Of a stretch of DNA of 64,000 bases, positions 9,103 through 17,868 are shown one piece after another. Source of the DNA: Capnocytophaga sp. oral taxon 863 str. F0517 (lineage in GTDB: Bacteria; Bacteroidota; Bacteroidia; Flavobacteriales; Flavobacteriaceae). Position 1 is the first letter of the stretch. Every line of letters begins with the position of its first letter. Location of the stretch: positions 2,176-66,175 of the forward strand of contig NZ_KE992171.1 of the NCBI RefSeq assembly GCF_000466425.1, in the 5' to 3' direction. The translations under genes were made by a program, and so were the position numbers. The notes under the pieces are model-generated. The model was not told the DNA's origin and ran no database searches. It saw only the letters and a program-made list of their open reading frames with translations.

Positions 9103-10413
9103 TTAGGATTTGAGTTCTTTTTCTTTCTCATAGGCAGACTTGTAGGGTCTGATAATAAGCCTAACCCCTTTGTTGTATTGGAAATACTGTACAATCCAGT
9201 TGGCCAAAGCCACCATCTTGTTACGGAATCCGACCAAAAAGGCTAAGTGAATGACCATCCAAAGAATCCAAGCGAACCAACCGGAGAAGCGCATACCGGC
9301 AACCTCTACCACGGCCTTGTTACGTCCGACTGTAGCCATGGCACCTTTGTCAAAATAACTAAAAGGAACGAGTGCCTTTCCGGCAATCTTTCTCTTGAGG
9401 TTTTTTCCTAATTGCTTGCCTTGTTGGATAGCTGGTTGTGCTACCATGGGATGCCCCTTAGGATACTTGTCGCTGATCATAGAAGCGATATCCCCTATGG
9501 CAAAGATATTTTCACAGCCTTTGACTTCATTAAATTCATTAACTGAGTAACGGCCGAATTGGATGCTTTCCTCAGGGAGGCCTTCTATGGTACTTCCTTT
9601 TACTCCGGCAGTCCAGATAAGGGTACGTGTCTCGAAATTATGCGTATTGGTTACTACATTGGTACCATCATAATCTTTTACAAAAGTATTGAACCAAATG
9701 GTAACTCCCATCTTTTCGAGGTATTCTCTGGCTTTCTCACTCGATTTCTCGCTCATTCCTACTAGCAGACGAGGATCGGCCTGAATGAGGTGAACATTCA
9801 TCTTACGAATATCCAAATCAGGATAGTCGGTAGGGAGGATATGGCTTTTGAGTTCGGCAAAAGCACCGGCCAGCTCCACTCCAGTAGGGCCACCCCCGAC
9901 GATAACAAAGTTCATGAGGCTGTTACGCTCTTCAAGGTCATTGGTCAGTATGGCAGCCTCCAAGTTTTGGATAATAAGGCTACGCATATCTATGGCCTCG
10001 GGAACGGTCTTCATAGGCATGGCATATTTTTGGATATTGGCATTGCCATAGAAGTTGGTCTGTGAGCCAGTAGCGATGACAAGATAGTCATAGGAGAGGT
10101 CACCTAAATCAGTTTCGATATACTTCTTGTCTGGATTAATTTTTTTTACCTCCGTGATGCGGAAGTGAAAGGTTTTTACTTTTTTGAAAATAGAACGCAC
10201 GGAGTGTGCGATAGAATCAGGCTCGAGTCCAGCAGTGGATACCTGATAGAGGAGCGGCTGGAAGGTGTGATAATTGGTTTTATTGATCAGTACCACTTGC
10301 ATTTTGGTAAAATCCAGCTGCTTTACAATGTTGATACCCCCGAAACCAGCTCCAATAACGACTATACGAGGGAGGTTGGTGGTAGGAATATTCAGTTGAG
10401 TGATAGTACTCAT
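9103..10413 (-). CDS. Type II NADH dehydrogenase (NDH-2)-like FAD oxidoreductase
   Basis: Single-subunit flavoenzyme that oxidises NADH and reduces quinone without pumping protons. The FAD motif GAGFGG lies at 21-26 and the NAD-binding motif GGGPTGVELAGAF starts at 173. Near the C-terminus a hydrophobic stretch FSGWFAWILWMVIHLAFLVG anchors it to the inner membrane, as in other NDH-2 enzymes. 436 aa, normal length. Its start overlaps the stop of the ArsC-like gene by 4 bases (ATGA), and it is the last gene of a three-gene operon. Confidence 0.88.
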   Translation of the reverse strand: MSTITQLNIPTTNLPRIVVIGAGFGGINIVKQLDFTKMQVVLINKTNYHTFQPLLYQVSTAGLEPDSIAHSVRSIFKKVKTFHFRITEVKKINPDKKYIETDLGDLSYDYLVIATGSQTNFYGNANIQKYAMPMKTVPEAIDMRSLIIQNLEAAILTNDLEERNSLMNFVIVGGGPTGVELAGAFAELKSHILPTDYPDLDIRKMNVHLIQADPRLLVGMSEKSSEKAREYLEKMGVTIWFNTFVKDYDGTNVVTNTHNFETRTLIWTAGVKGSTIEGLPEESIQFGRYSVNEFNEVKGCENIFAIGDIASMISDKYPKGHPMVAQPAIQQGKQLGKNLKRKIAGKALVPFSYFDKGAMATVGRNKAVVEVAGMRFSGWFAWILWMVIHLAFLVGFRNKMVALANWIVQYFQYNKGVRLIIRPYKSAYEKEKELKS

Positions 10414-10766
10414 AGGTGTTTGCGTGTTTCTTTTATAATTTTAGTAGCATTGCCCAGTACTAGATGGTCATCGATAACCAAAATAGGTCGTTTTAGGAAG
10501 GTGTAATGTTCCAAAATAAGATTTTTGTAATCACTCTCGGAAAGTTCTTTTTCGTTGAGTTGTCTTTCTTTGTAGAGTTTGGCTCTTTTGTTGAATAAGA
10601 GCTCATACTTTCCTGTAAAGTTTTTAAGGGTTTCTAAATCTGTCTCGCAGATAGGTTCTTCTTTCACATCTTGAAAGGTGAAATCCTCCAATACTCTGAG
10701 TTCATGGAGAATGCGTTGGCAAGTATCGCAACTGCTTAGATAGTAAATTTTCCGAGTGGGTGTCAT
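10410..10766 (-). CDS. ArsC/Spx-family thioredoxin-fold protein
   Basis: Small protein of 118 aa with the ArsC/Spx fold. The CxxC motif SSCDTCQR has its cysteines at 13 and 16, followed by the LRVLEDFTFQDVKEEPI segment and a central LFNKRAKLYKERQL helix. Arsenate reductases of this family usually have CxxS or CxxN with a distal RxxR. The CxxC here is more like Spx or YffB. I cannot tell arsenate reduction from a regulatory or other thiol role. It overlaps both neighbours by 4 bases. Confidence 0.75.
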   Translation of the reverse strand: MTPTRKIYYLSSCDTCQRILHELRVLEDFTFQDVKEEPICETDLETLKNFTGKYELLFNKRAKLYKERQLNEKELSESDYKNLILEHYTFLKRPILVIDDHLVLGNATKIIKETRKHL

Positions 10767-11536
10767 TTTCTTTTAGGGTCATTAAGGTTAAATGAAAGCC
10801 AAGGATTTACTTCGGATAGAGGTATTCTAACCTCTAAGATTCCGGCACTATAAGGGGCAATTTCATAAGGGTTATACAATAATATAAGGTCGTTTTGGTC
10901 AAAGCCAATATTTTCAGGTAAGGAAAAGATATTATTTTGGAACATGAAGCCACTTTCATCGAAGTCTTGATCTTCGGAGAGGTGAAAGGTACTTCTGAAG
11001 TATTTTTCAGCTATGTCTAATATTTTGTTTCTATCTTTAAATAGTTTTATAGAGGGGATAGGATTTCCACTGGTAGTATCGAAGTTGATATACTTAACCC
11101 AAGAGAAAGGATGTATGCCTCCGAAGTCTTCGAATACGGAACGTTCTATAGAGATAAGGGACTCATGCTCTAATAAGATCGTATCCACGATTTGAATATG
11201 ATAAGGAGCCACTGCATCGAACTGTTGTTTATCAGCCTTGTATTGAGCAAGGAATAGTTCCCCAGCCTCTTTGACACCCATTATGGTATCCTTAGCTGTG
11301 AGGATTTTGACCAATTGTCGTTGTATGGTGTCATTGAATACCTTGGCAAAGTCCTTAGAACTTTTGCAAAGCATGTAATTAACAGAGACTTCAGCACAGT
11401 CTTCTTCGGGACAGTCGTTGAGTATAATTTCTTGATTTTCAAAATGATACTTTCCGTATTGAGAAAATAAGAAATAGCCACCTACACCAAGGATAACGGC
11501 TACGAGCGCAATAATATAGTAATTTTTACGTGACAT
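10763..11536 (-). CDS. Membrane-anchored DUF3298 (RsiV-like) domain protein
   Basis: 257 aa with one N-terminal membrane helix (about 6-24) and an extracytoplasmic domain. The C-terminal part, with the IHPFSWVKYINFDTTSG segment and the LYNPYEIAPYSAGILEVRIP ending, matches DUF3298, which binds lysozyme in the anti-sigma factor RsiV. No sigma factor lies beside it, so the ligand is unknown. It is first in an operon with the ArsC-like and NDH-2 genes. Confidence 0.72.
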   Translation of the reverse strand: MSRKNYYIIALVAVILGVGGYFLFSQYGKYHFENQEIILNDCPEEDCAEVSVNYMLCKSSKDFAKVFNDTIQRQLVKILTAKDTIMGVKEAGELFLAQYKADKQQFDAVAPYHIQIVDTILLEHESLISIERSVFEDFGGIHPFSWVKYINFDTTSGNPIPSIKLFKDRNKILDIAEKYFRSTFHLSEDQDFDESGFMFQNNIFSLPENIGFDQNDLILLYNPYEIAPYSAGILEVRIPLSEVNPWLSFNLNDPKRK

Positions 11537-11556
11537 TTTTATTGAGAATGTGAGGG

Positions 11557-11564
11557 CAAAAATA
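11557..11564 (-). promoter_or_regulatory. -7 box for the DUF3298 / ArsC-like / NDH-2 operon
   Basis: Reads TATTTTTG on the minus strand, 21 bases before the DUF3298 start codon, in the only gap upstream of the operon. Confidence 0.5.
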
Positions 11565-11599
11565 GTTTATTTTTTAGAAATAAAAAAGAAAAATCGGAC

Positions 11600-12256
11600 T
11601 TATTTGTTTTTTTTAACGTATATATTTTCGGCTACTATGGAAGAGATATTAATAGAATGGCTATCTAATTGAATTTCAATAGAATTGTCGAATGGATGAA
11701 TTTCCAAAATCTTGATTTCTTTTCCTATGGAAATGTCTATCTTATTGAGATATTGCAAAAATTCTTTAGAAGTATTCTTTACCCCTATACACTGAGCGAC
11801 TTCATCCTTTTTCATATGGCTCAGCAACTCGCTTTTGAGGGTAGGCATATGGCCATATTTGTCAGGGATAGGGTCTCCATGAGGGTCTTTTTCAGGGTAG
11901 AGAAGTAGTTTGTCTAATTCCTCTATGAGCTTATCGGACTGTATATGTTCCAGTTGCTCGGCCACTTCATGAACTTCGTCCCACGAAAAATGGAGTTTTT
12001 CCACGAGGAAGACCTCCCAAAGGCGATGCTTTCGGATGACCAAGAGGGCGTTTTTGGCACCTTCCTTGGTAAGGCTTACCCCTTGGTATTTCTTATGTTC
12101 TACCCAGCCCTTTTCGTGTAGCTTCTTGAGCATATCGGTTACGGAAGAAGCCTTGGTCTGTATGGCCTCAGCTATAGCATTGGTAGTCACCTCCTCTTGG
12201 CGTTCTTGGCCGAGGTGGTAAATGATTTTCAGGTAGTTTTCTTCGGAAAAGGTCAT
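11600..12256 (-). CDS. DtxR/MntR-family metal-dependent transcriptional regulator
   Basis: Metal-sensing repressor of iron or manganese uptake genes. The winged helix occupies about 1-65 (start [15 protein letters not shown], recognition helix around [13 protein letters not shown]), the metal-binding and dimer domain about 66-140 with [20 protein letters not shown] and DPHGDPIP, and an SH3-like FeoA-type domain at the C-terminus. I chose the ATG at 12256 (218 aa). A longer open frame to 12418 lies inside pyrF and encodes unrelated residues. The ATG overlaps the pyrF stop as ATGA. No transporter lies next to it. Confidence 0.88.
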   Translation of the reverse strand: MTFSEENYLKIIYHLGQERQEEVTTNAIAEAIQTKASSVTDMLKKLHEKGWVEHKKYQGVSLTKEGAKNALLVIRKHRLWEVFLVEKLHFSWDEVHEVAEQLEHIQSDKLIEELDKLLLYPEKDPHGDPIPDKYGHMPTLKSELLSHMKKDEVAQCIGVKNTSKEFLQYLNKIDISIGKEIKILEIHPFDNSIEIQLDSHSINISSIVAENIYVKKNK

Positions 12257-13092
12257 AGTGTAGGGAAATTCTGTTGTAGGATAGTGGCCATTTCTCTTTG
12301 TAGCGCATGGGCAGCCTCTGCTGCCTTTTGGGCAAAGTCTTCCCCTTGGGAGGCGTAGATCACCGCACGGGAGGCGTTGACAATCAGACCAACTGATTCG
12401 TTGAGGCCATACTTGCAAACCTGCCCTAGGTCGCCCCCTTGGGCGCCTACTCCTGGTACGAGCAGGAAGGCATGAGGGACGATGCGGCGAATTTCGGCCA
12501 AGTATTCCGCCTTAGTAGCCCCTACCACATACATGAGGTTTTGGGCATTGTGCCATTGTTGGGAGCGGGAGAGTACCTGCTGGTAGAGGGGTACCCCCTC
12601 GGTGGAGAGGGTTTGGAAATCAAAAGCCCCTTTGTTGGAAGTCAGTGCCAAAAGAATGGTCGCTTTGTCCTTGAAAGCCAAGAAAGGTTCTACCGAATCT
12701 TGCCCCATATAGGGTGCCACAGTGACACTGTCAAAGTTAAGATCTTCAAAAAAAGCCTTGGCATACATGGTAGCTGTATTGCCTATATCGCCTCGCTTGG
12801 CATCGGCGATGGTGAAAATACATGGGTGCTGCTCATTGAGATAGTCAATGGTCTTTCTTAGCGACTGCCAGCCCCGTTCCCCATAGGCTTCATAGAAAGC
12901 AATATTAGGCTTATAGGCAATGGTATAGGGGTGGGTGGCGTCGATAATGGCTTTGTTGAAAGCAAAAATAGGATCCTCTTCCTGGAGTAGGAAAGGAGGA
13001 ATTTTAGCTAAATCTACGTCTAATCCTACGCAGAGGAAGGATTTTTTGGAGAATATTTCTTGACTAAGTGTTTCTAAAGAGAAATTTTTCAT
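12253..13092 (-). CDS. pyrF: Orotidine 5'-phosphate decarboxylase
   Basis: Last step of de novo UMP synthesis, converting OMP to UMP and CO2. Catalytic motif DAKRGDIG at 97-104, substrate-binding LDVDL near the N-terminus, [12 protein letters not shown] in the middle and [14 protein letters not shown] late. Starting at 13092 gives 279 aa, normal for the longer type-2 family. The open frame continues upstream to 13134 with AT-rich, lysine/isoleucine-rich codons that overlap the previous gene, so that start is less likely. It sits inside the bioA operon rather than with other pyr genes. Confidence 0.93.
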   Translation of the reverse strand: MKNFSLETLSQEIFSKKSFLCVGLDVDLAKIPPFLLQEEDPIFAFNKAIIDATHPYTIAYKPNIAFYEAYGERGWQSLRKTIDYLNEQHPCIFTIADAKRGDIGNTATMYAKAFFEDLNFDSVTVAPYMGQDSVEPFLAFKDKATILLALTSNKGAFDFQTLSTEGVPLYQQVLSRSQQWHNAQNLMYVVGATKAEYLAEIRRIVPHAFLLVPGVGAQGGDLGQVCKYGLNESVGLIVNASRAVIYASQGEDFAQKAAEAAHALQREMATILQQNFPTL

Positions 13093-13108
13093 ATAATAAA
13101 TGTATATT

Positions 13109-13663
13109 TTAATAGTCTTTTTCAGATAAATCAATATATTTTTCTATAGGCATCCCCTTCACTTGTATGCCTTTGAGGACAACTTCTCCCTTGTAGATAA
13201 CCACTTCGGCATAGGCTTCGTTGAGCAAGGTCTCGGCTAAGGGAGCTTTGTTTTCGTTCATATAATAGCGATTGGGAAAGTCTATCTTTATCCAACTCTC
13301 GGCATAAGTGGAGCCATAGGAGACTGTTTTTCCTTTGAGGTAGCTATCCGTATCAGTGGGAGGGTATGAACTCACCTGATCATAGACGAGCCTGCCTTGG
13401 CTATCTTTTTTTACCCTTACATAAAGTTCTTTCCCCTCTTCTATAGTGTCGTACTCTTGGGATAAGGGAACCTCATCGTCTTCGTAGGAGATCGTTACAT
13501 AGCGGCCACGGAAGGCATCATAGGGGTCAAGCGGTTTGACCTTCATCAGAAAGGTTTCTCCCTGAAACAGAGATACTTCTCTACCCAGAATCATTTTTAA
13601 AGGAAAGGCTAATTGAGCCAAAACCATACAGGCAAAGGCTATGGGGAGGTATTTCTTACGCAT
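13109..13663 (-). CDS. GDYXXLXY-domain protein
   Basis: 184 aa. One N-terminal membrane helix (about 5-25) precedes an extracytoplasmic domain with the family motif in the form [14 protein letters not shown] (about 49-62) and the later [13 protein letters not shown]. The family is known as a partner of DUF2157/DUF4401 membrane proteins and has no assigned function. It overlaps the DUF2157 gene by 8 bases, which supports a joint role. Confidence 0.82.
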   Translation of the reverse strand: MRKKYLPIAFACMVLAQLAFPLKMILGREVSLFQGETFLMKVKPLDPYDAFRGRYVTISYEDDEVPLSQEYDTIEEGKELYVRVKKDSQGRLVYDQVSSYPPTDTDSYLKGKTVSYGSTYAESWIKIDFPNRYYMNENKAPLAETLLNEAYAEVVIYKGEVVLKGIQVKGMPIEKYIDLSEKDY

Positions 13664-14879
13664 TTTTCTTTTTTTGTTTTAAGATGAAATAATTGGCTAC
13701 AAAAAAGCTCACCCCTAAGAGGATAAAGACAATTCCTTTGAGCACAAAGGGGAAATAACTATCAAAAAATCGTATAGCGACTTCGATAGAGATGACCGTA
13801 AGACCATAATTGACCACTAAACTACGTTCGCTTTTAAATCCTTTCCAAACATAGTAAGCGCCAAAGGCTAAAATAACTAAATCATATAGGTAAAGACGCG
13901 CTAAATAAACAGAAAAAATATAAAGCATAGGAAAAAATAATACAAGGTCTATTATTTTTTCCTTTTTATCTATATAATAATACTTTGTAATAAGTAAAAA
14001 ATAGATAAATACTATAGCAATGGTCGTATATAGGGTGTAATTATTGCTAAAAGAAGGAAAATCTTCTATAAAGAAACAAATAGGAATACACAGAAGGGCA
14101 GCTATCTTATAAGCATTGTAATAAATACTTGTTTGTAGATATTTTCCTATCATAAGATAAATAGCGGAGAGTAATACAAACCAAAGAATAACATCATCAT
14201 CATTTCTTATGCTTGTATAGAGGACGAACAAAGCTATTCCGATGAAGATTGCGGTAAGCCAGTGAAGAAAAGAAGTAATTGCACTATTTGCCTTATACCT
14301 TATATGCCAGATATAAAAAGGTAAGATAAGCGCAAAGGTAGCCAAAGAAGTATAGTAAGTAGTCCATTCTCTATACCCCAATATACAAAGTGCTCCTATA
14401 CCTATATAGTAGAGTATAGCCGTAGCCCGAGAGCGCATCAGGTAGAGGGTAGGTAGCGCTAAGAGGAGCCAAAGGCTAAGGAAGCTGGCAAAGGAACTCT
14501 CTGGCAAGTTATATACCTGATGCACCATAGCGATGGCTGCACCTATGGCAAGGCTGGTAAAGGCGGCGGCAGCTTCCCTCCACCAAGAGGTAAGCCCTTT
14601 GTAGAAAAGCAGGTAGCCACAAGCAGCTTGCCCTATTAGCAAAGGAAGGAAGGAGATGAAGGTCTTTATCCAGCGAGGCAGTTCGTCCCAGTTATGCGCC
14701 AAAAGGACAATGATTCCCAAGGCAATGAGGATCGCCCCCAGTGCTCCGAAGACGGTCAGAAGCCTATGGGAGGAGTTACTCTGGGTGCGCTGCTGGGCAT
14801 AGAGGCGAATGCGCTCGGCCACCTCGAGGGAGATGACCTCGGCGGCGGTGAGTTCGTCCAATTCTTTTAGGATTTTCAT
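13656..14879 (-). CDS. DUF2157 polytopic membrane protein
   Basis: 407 aa. A short cytoplasmic N-terminal part (ELDELTAAEVISLEVAERIR, about 5-24) typical of DUF2157 is followed by about ten hydrophobic helices. Function unknown. The second half has more AT-rich codons than the first. It is paired with the GDYXXLXY gene and starts 4 bases after the stop of the glycosylase gene, so it belongs to the bioA operon. Confidence 0.82.
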   Translation of the reverse strand: MKILKELDELTAAEVISLEVAERIRLYAQQRTQSNSSHRLLTVFGALGAILIALGIIVLLAHNWDELPRWIKTFISFLPLLIGQAACGYLLFYKGLTSWWREAAAAFTSLAIGAAIAMVHQVYNLPESSFASFLSLWLLLALPTLYLMRSRATAILYYIGIGALCILGYREWTTYYTSLATFALILPFYIWHIRYKANSAITSFLHWLTAIFIGIALFVLYTSIRNDDDVILWFVLLSAIYLMIGKYLQTSIYYNAYKIAALLCIPICFFIEDFPSFSNNYTLYTTIAIVFIYFLLITKYYYIDKKEKIIDLVLFFPMLYIFSVYLARLYLYDLVILAFGAYYVWKGFKSERSLVVNYGLTVISIEVAIRFFDSYFPFVLKGIVFILLGVSFFVANYFILKQKKKNA

Positions 14880-14883
14880 ACAA

Positions 14884-15594
14884 TTAGGTTTTTAGTAAGG
14901 TGATAAACTTGTCTATATACAGTTGTTTCTCCTTGGATTTGTACTGTTCTATATAGCGAGGGTGCTCCAGAACGACCATTTCTTGAAACAAGTTGGCTTC
15001 TTGGTTGAGTTTGTCTAAGTAAGTAGCGTTTTTCTTTCCTAAGACAAAGACTTTGTTGGTGTCTAATCCCAAGGCTATATGTTTTTGGAGGGTCTCTATC
15101 ATATAGGAACGAGTGAGGGCAAAAAGCTCCGGATCATCGTAATAGTTGGCATTGAGCCAATTGCCCTGCGCATTCTTGCGGACAATAGCCAAAGGGAAAG
15201 GCGAGTTGATATAGTAATCTTTGTAAAAAGCGCTCACCCCTCCATACTGGGCAATCATATCATAGACGAATACCGAGGAGACTTCATGGGTGCGAGCCGA
15301 AAGCATGGGGATACCACAATCGTTTTCCAAGTGCTTGGTATCGGTAAAAGGCACCCCGGTAACCCCCGCCCCATGTCGGCTGGGATTGATACCGATGATA
15401 AACTTACGAGGCGCCTGGTCATTATAATATTTGTCATAAAAGGAGGTCATCACCTGTAGTGTCTCCGGATTGTCCAAATAAGGGTTTAGCACAGCAAAGC
15501 CCTCGGGGAGCTTGCCTGTATACTGTAAGCCTTTGTTAAAGGTGATGATACGCTGGCCAATGGTAGGGGTATCGGTAGGGGAGAGGTGAGTCAT
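14884..15594 (-). CDS. SMUG2-type uracil-DNA glycosylase family protein
   Basis: 236 aa of the uracil-DNA glycosylase superfamily, closest to the SMUG2 group known from Bacteroidota. Motif 1 is IGINPSRHGAGVTGVPFTD (about 82-100), the helix SARTHEVSSVFVYDMI follows, and motif 2 is VLEHPRYIEQY near residue 211. It should remove uracil or related deaminated bases from DNA. The position 3 bases after bioA suggests co-transcription. Base specificity is not readable from sequence alone. Confidence 0.8.
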   Translation of the reverse strand: MTHLSPTDTPTIGQRIITFNKGLQYTGKLPEGFAVLNPYLDNPETLQVMTSFYDKYYNDQAPRKFIIGINPSRHGAGVTGVPFTDTKHLENDCGIPMLSARTHEVSSVFVYDMIAQYGGVSAFYKDYYINSPFPLAIVRKNAQGNWLNANYYDDPELFALTRSYMIETLQKHIALGLDTNKVFVLGKKNATYLDKLNQEANLFQEMVVLEHPRYIEQYKSKEKQLYIDKFITLLKT

Positions 15595-15597
15595 GGT

Positions 15598-16887
15598 CTA
15601 TATAAGTTCTTTTTGGCTTAGGTGTTCGATACTTTCTTCTACCACCTGGTACACCCTATCGAGCTGTTTGTCGGTGATGATATAAGGGGGTAATATATAT
15701 ATGGTATGATATACCGGACGCAAGATCACTCCATGGCTGATATAGAAACGATAAAGTTCGTTGCGAATGGCTCCGTAATACTCCCCTGTATCAGGTACTT
15801 TCAAGTCCAAGGCGACAATTACCCCCAGGGTACGAGTACGGGCAACCTTAGGATGTTTGTCCATTTTAGCCGCAAAAGTAACATGCCTGCTGTGAATACG
15901 CTTGAGGTTGGCTTGCATCTCGTCCTCGGCTAATATCTTGAGGCTCTCCAAGGCAATAGCGCATCCGGTAGGATTGGCCATAAAGGTATGTCCGTGGAAG
16001 AGTGCTTTGCTAATATCATCACTATAGAAAGCCTGGTAAATAGCCTCGGTGGTGGTAGTTACTGAAAGAGGAATGGTACCCCCAGTAAGCGCTTTGGAGA
16101 GGCAGATCATATCAGGCATTTGCTTGAGGTAGTCACAAGCGAAGGTCTTGCCTGTTTTTCCGAAGCCCGTCATCACCTCATCGGCTATGGTAAGCACTTG
16201 GTGTTCGCGGCATATTTGGATCAGCTCGTCCAAGACCTCCGGAGCATACATACGCATACCTGCAGCACCGAGGACTAAGGGCTCAAAGATAAAGGCTGCA
16301 CAAGGTTCTTTCGCAATGACCTCTAAGAGTCGTTGTTTGCAAGCCTCTTCCTGTCCTTTCTCAGGGATAGGAATGCGTACAACATCCAAGAGCTGTCCCT
16401 GAAAAGCAGTGGTATAGAGTGAGATGCCTGATACGGCCATTGCAGCGAAGGTATCCCCATGGAAGGCCTCCTCAAAGGCGATGAAGGTAGTACGCTTCTC
16501 TCCACGGTTGTAGTGATATTGTAAGGCTATCTTGACAGCCACCTCTACCGCGGTAGAGCCATTGTCGGAGAAGAAGACCTTGCTTTGGTTCTTAGGAAGG
16601 ATCTTAAGAAGCGCCTCCGCTAAGTCGCAAGCAGGCTGGTGGGTAAAGCCCCCAAAGAGCACATGCTCCAAAGAGGTGAGTTGTTCGTAGGCCTTTCGAG
16701 CTAAGCGCTCGTTACTATGTCCGTACGGATTCACCCACCAAGAGGCGATGGCATCGATATAGGTATTGCCATTTTCGTCCCACAAGAGGGCATCTTTTCC
16801 CTTGGTAATGGCAATAGGGGTATCACTGGTTTTGTGTTGGGTATAGGCGTGCCAGAGGTATTGCTGGTCTTTCTCGGTCAGAGTCAT
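15598..16887 (-). CDS. bioA: Adenosylmethionine--8-amino-7-oxononanoate aminotransferase
   Basis: PLP enzyme of biotin synthesis that converts KAPA to DAPA using SAM as amino donor. Family marks: SWWVNPYGHSN (49-59), FSDNGSTAVEVAVKIALQY (106-124), ADEVMTGFGKTG (236-247) and the PLP lysine K265 in SKALTGG. I chose the ATG at 16887 (429 aa) over an open start at 16923, because the -7 box at 16901-16908 would place the longer start upstream of transcription. No other biotin genes are adjacent. It heads a six-gene run ending in the MntR-like gene. Confidence 0.93.
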   Translation of the reverse strand: MTLTEKDQQYLWHAYTQHKTSDTPIAITKGKDALLWDENGNTYIDAIASWWVNPYGHSNERLARKAYEQLTSLEHVLFGGFTHQPACDLAEALLKILPKNQSKVFFSDNGSTAVEVAVKIALQYHYNRGEKRTTFIAFEEAFHGDTFAAMAVSGISLYTTAFQGQLLDVVRIPIPEKGQEEACKQRLLEVIAKEPCAAFIFEPLVLGAAGMRMYAPEVLDELIQICREHQVLTIADEVMTGFGKTGKTFACDYLKQMPDMICLSKALTGGTIPLSVTTTTEAIYQAFYSDDISKALFHGHTFMANPTGCAIALESLKILAEDEMQANLKRIHSRHVTFAAKMDKHPKVARTRTLGVIVALDLKVPDTGEYYGAIRNELYRFYISHGVILRPVYHTIYILPPYIITDKQLDRVYQVVEESIEHLSQKELI

Positions 16888-16900
16888 GTTTTTTTGAAGG

Positions 16901-16908
16901 CAAAGGTA
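16901..16908 (-). promoter_or_regulatory. -7 promoter box of the bioA operon
   Basis: Reads TACCTTTG on the minus strand, 13 bases before the bioA ATG at 16887, predicting a very short leader. Confidence 0.6.
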
Positions 16909-16918
16909 CGAATAATTC

Positions 16919-16972
16919 CTCAATTAGCCAATGAGTTGAGGTGTCAATTAATTGGCAAATTGACAAATTGAT
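16919..16972. repeat. Intergenic word repeat (CAATTAGCCAATGAG / GGCAAATTGACAAATTG type)
   Basis: The bioA-pyrH gap holds CAATTAGCC, AATGAGTTGAGG, TGTCAATTAATTGGCAAA and TTGACAAATTGA. The same words recur at 23500-23580 and 28460-28545. Confidence 0.6.
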
Positions 16973-16981
16973 TTATATTTT

Positions 16982-17013
16982 TTTGGTAATCTTGCGAAGA
17001 TATCGTACCTTTG
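16982..17013 (+). promoter_or_regulatory. pyrH promoter
   Basis: TTTG at 16982-16985, 20 bases, then TACCTTTG at 17006-17013. Followed by a leader of about 75 bases made of GAGTGAAAAATG and CACTATTCACTG words. Confidence 0.65.
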
Positions 17014-17093
17014 TCCCGATGAGTGAAAAATGAAAAATGAAGTGTTAAAAGCCACTATTCACTGATTCCTATTACTGAAAAAGATATACCGAA

Positions 17094-17801
17094 ATGAAAT
17101 ACAAGAGAATCCTCCTCAAGCTAAGTGGAGAAGCCCTTATGGGAGACCGTCAGCATGGGATAGACCCTGCACGATTGAAGGAATATGCCTTGGAAATAAA
17201 AGAAGTAGTCGCACAAGGAGCCGAGGTAGCTATTGTAATTGGAGGAGGGAACATCTTCCGAGGGCTGGCAGGTGCCAGCAATGGTATGGATAGGGTACAG
17301 GGCGACTATATGGGTATGCTCGCTACTGTAATCAACTCCTTAGCCTTGCAAAGTGCCTTAGAAGCAGAGGGGGTACTCACTCGCTTGCAAACCGCCATTA
17401 CAATGGAGGCCATCGCCGAGCCTTTTATCCGCCGTAGGGCAGTACGTCACTTGGAAAAAGGGCGTGTGGTGATCTTCGGAGCAGGTACCGGAAACCCTTA
17501 CTTTACCACCGATTCGGCGGCAGTACTCCGCGCTATAGAAATCAATGCGGATGTAATTCTCAAAGGTACCCGAGTGGATGGCATCTATACCGCCGATCCA
17601 GAAAAAGATCCTCAAGCTACCAAGTATGAACACCTTACCTTCACTCAGGCGATAGACAAAAACCTTAAAGTGATGGATATGACCGCCTTTACCCTGAGTC
17701 AGGAAAACCACTTGCCTATTATTGTTTTTGATATGAATAAAAAAGGTAATTTGGCTAAGGTCGTGGCCGGGGAAGCGGTAGGAACGATCGTTAATGATTA
17801 G
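17094..17801 (+). CDS. pyrH: Uridylate kinase (UMP kinase)
   Basis: Phosphorylates UMP to UDP with ATP; hexameric amino-acid-kinase-fold enzyme. Visible: [10 protein letters not shown] near the N-terminus, the [11 protein letters not shown] glycine loop, the [16 protein letters not shown] segment, [17 protein letters not shown] and the late [20 protein letters not shown]. 235 aa, normal. In many bacteria pyrH is beside tsf or frr; here it stands with a CDF exporter downstream across a repeat-filled gap. Confidence 0.95.
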   Translation: MKYKRILLKLSGEALMGDRQHGIDPARLKEYALEIKEVVAQGAEVAIVIGGGNIFRGLAGASNGMDRVQGDYMGMLATVINSLALQSALEAEGVLTRLQTAITMEAIAEPFIRRRAVRHLEKGRVVIFGAGTGNPYFTTDSAAVLRAIEINADVILKGTRVDGIYTADPEKDPQATKYEHLTFTQAIDKNLKVMDMTAFTLSQENHLPIIVFDMNKKGNLAKVVAGEAVGTIVND

Positions 17802-17864
17802 TTGTTAGTTGTTAGTCCATAGCAACTAACCACTAATTACTAATCACTAACCACTAATTACTAA
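17802..17864. repeat. Intergenic word repeat (CTAACCACTAATTACTAATCA type)
   Basis: Immediately after the pyrH stop. GTTAGTTGTTAGT is followed by alternating ACTAACCACTAATTACTAAT words up to 5 bases before the next ATG. Confidence 0.7.
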
Positions 17865-17868
17865 AATT

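Noticed and set aside
12257-12418. Longer N-terminus for the MntR-like regulator
   Set aside because: The extra residues are Cys/Pro/Arg-rich and translate the opposite reading of pyrF; the ATG at 12256 begins the family helix and overlaps the pyrF stop.
15598-16923. Longer start for bioA
   Set aside because: It would begin upstream of the predicted transcription start set by the TACCTTTG box at 16901-16908.
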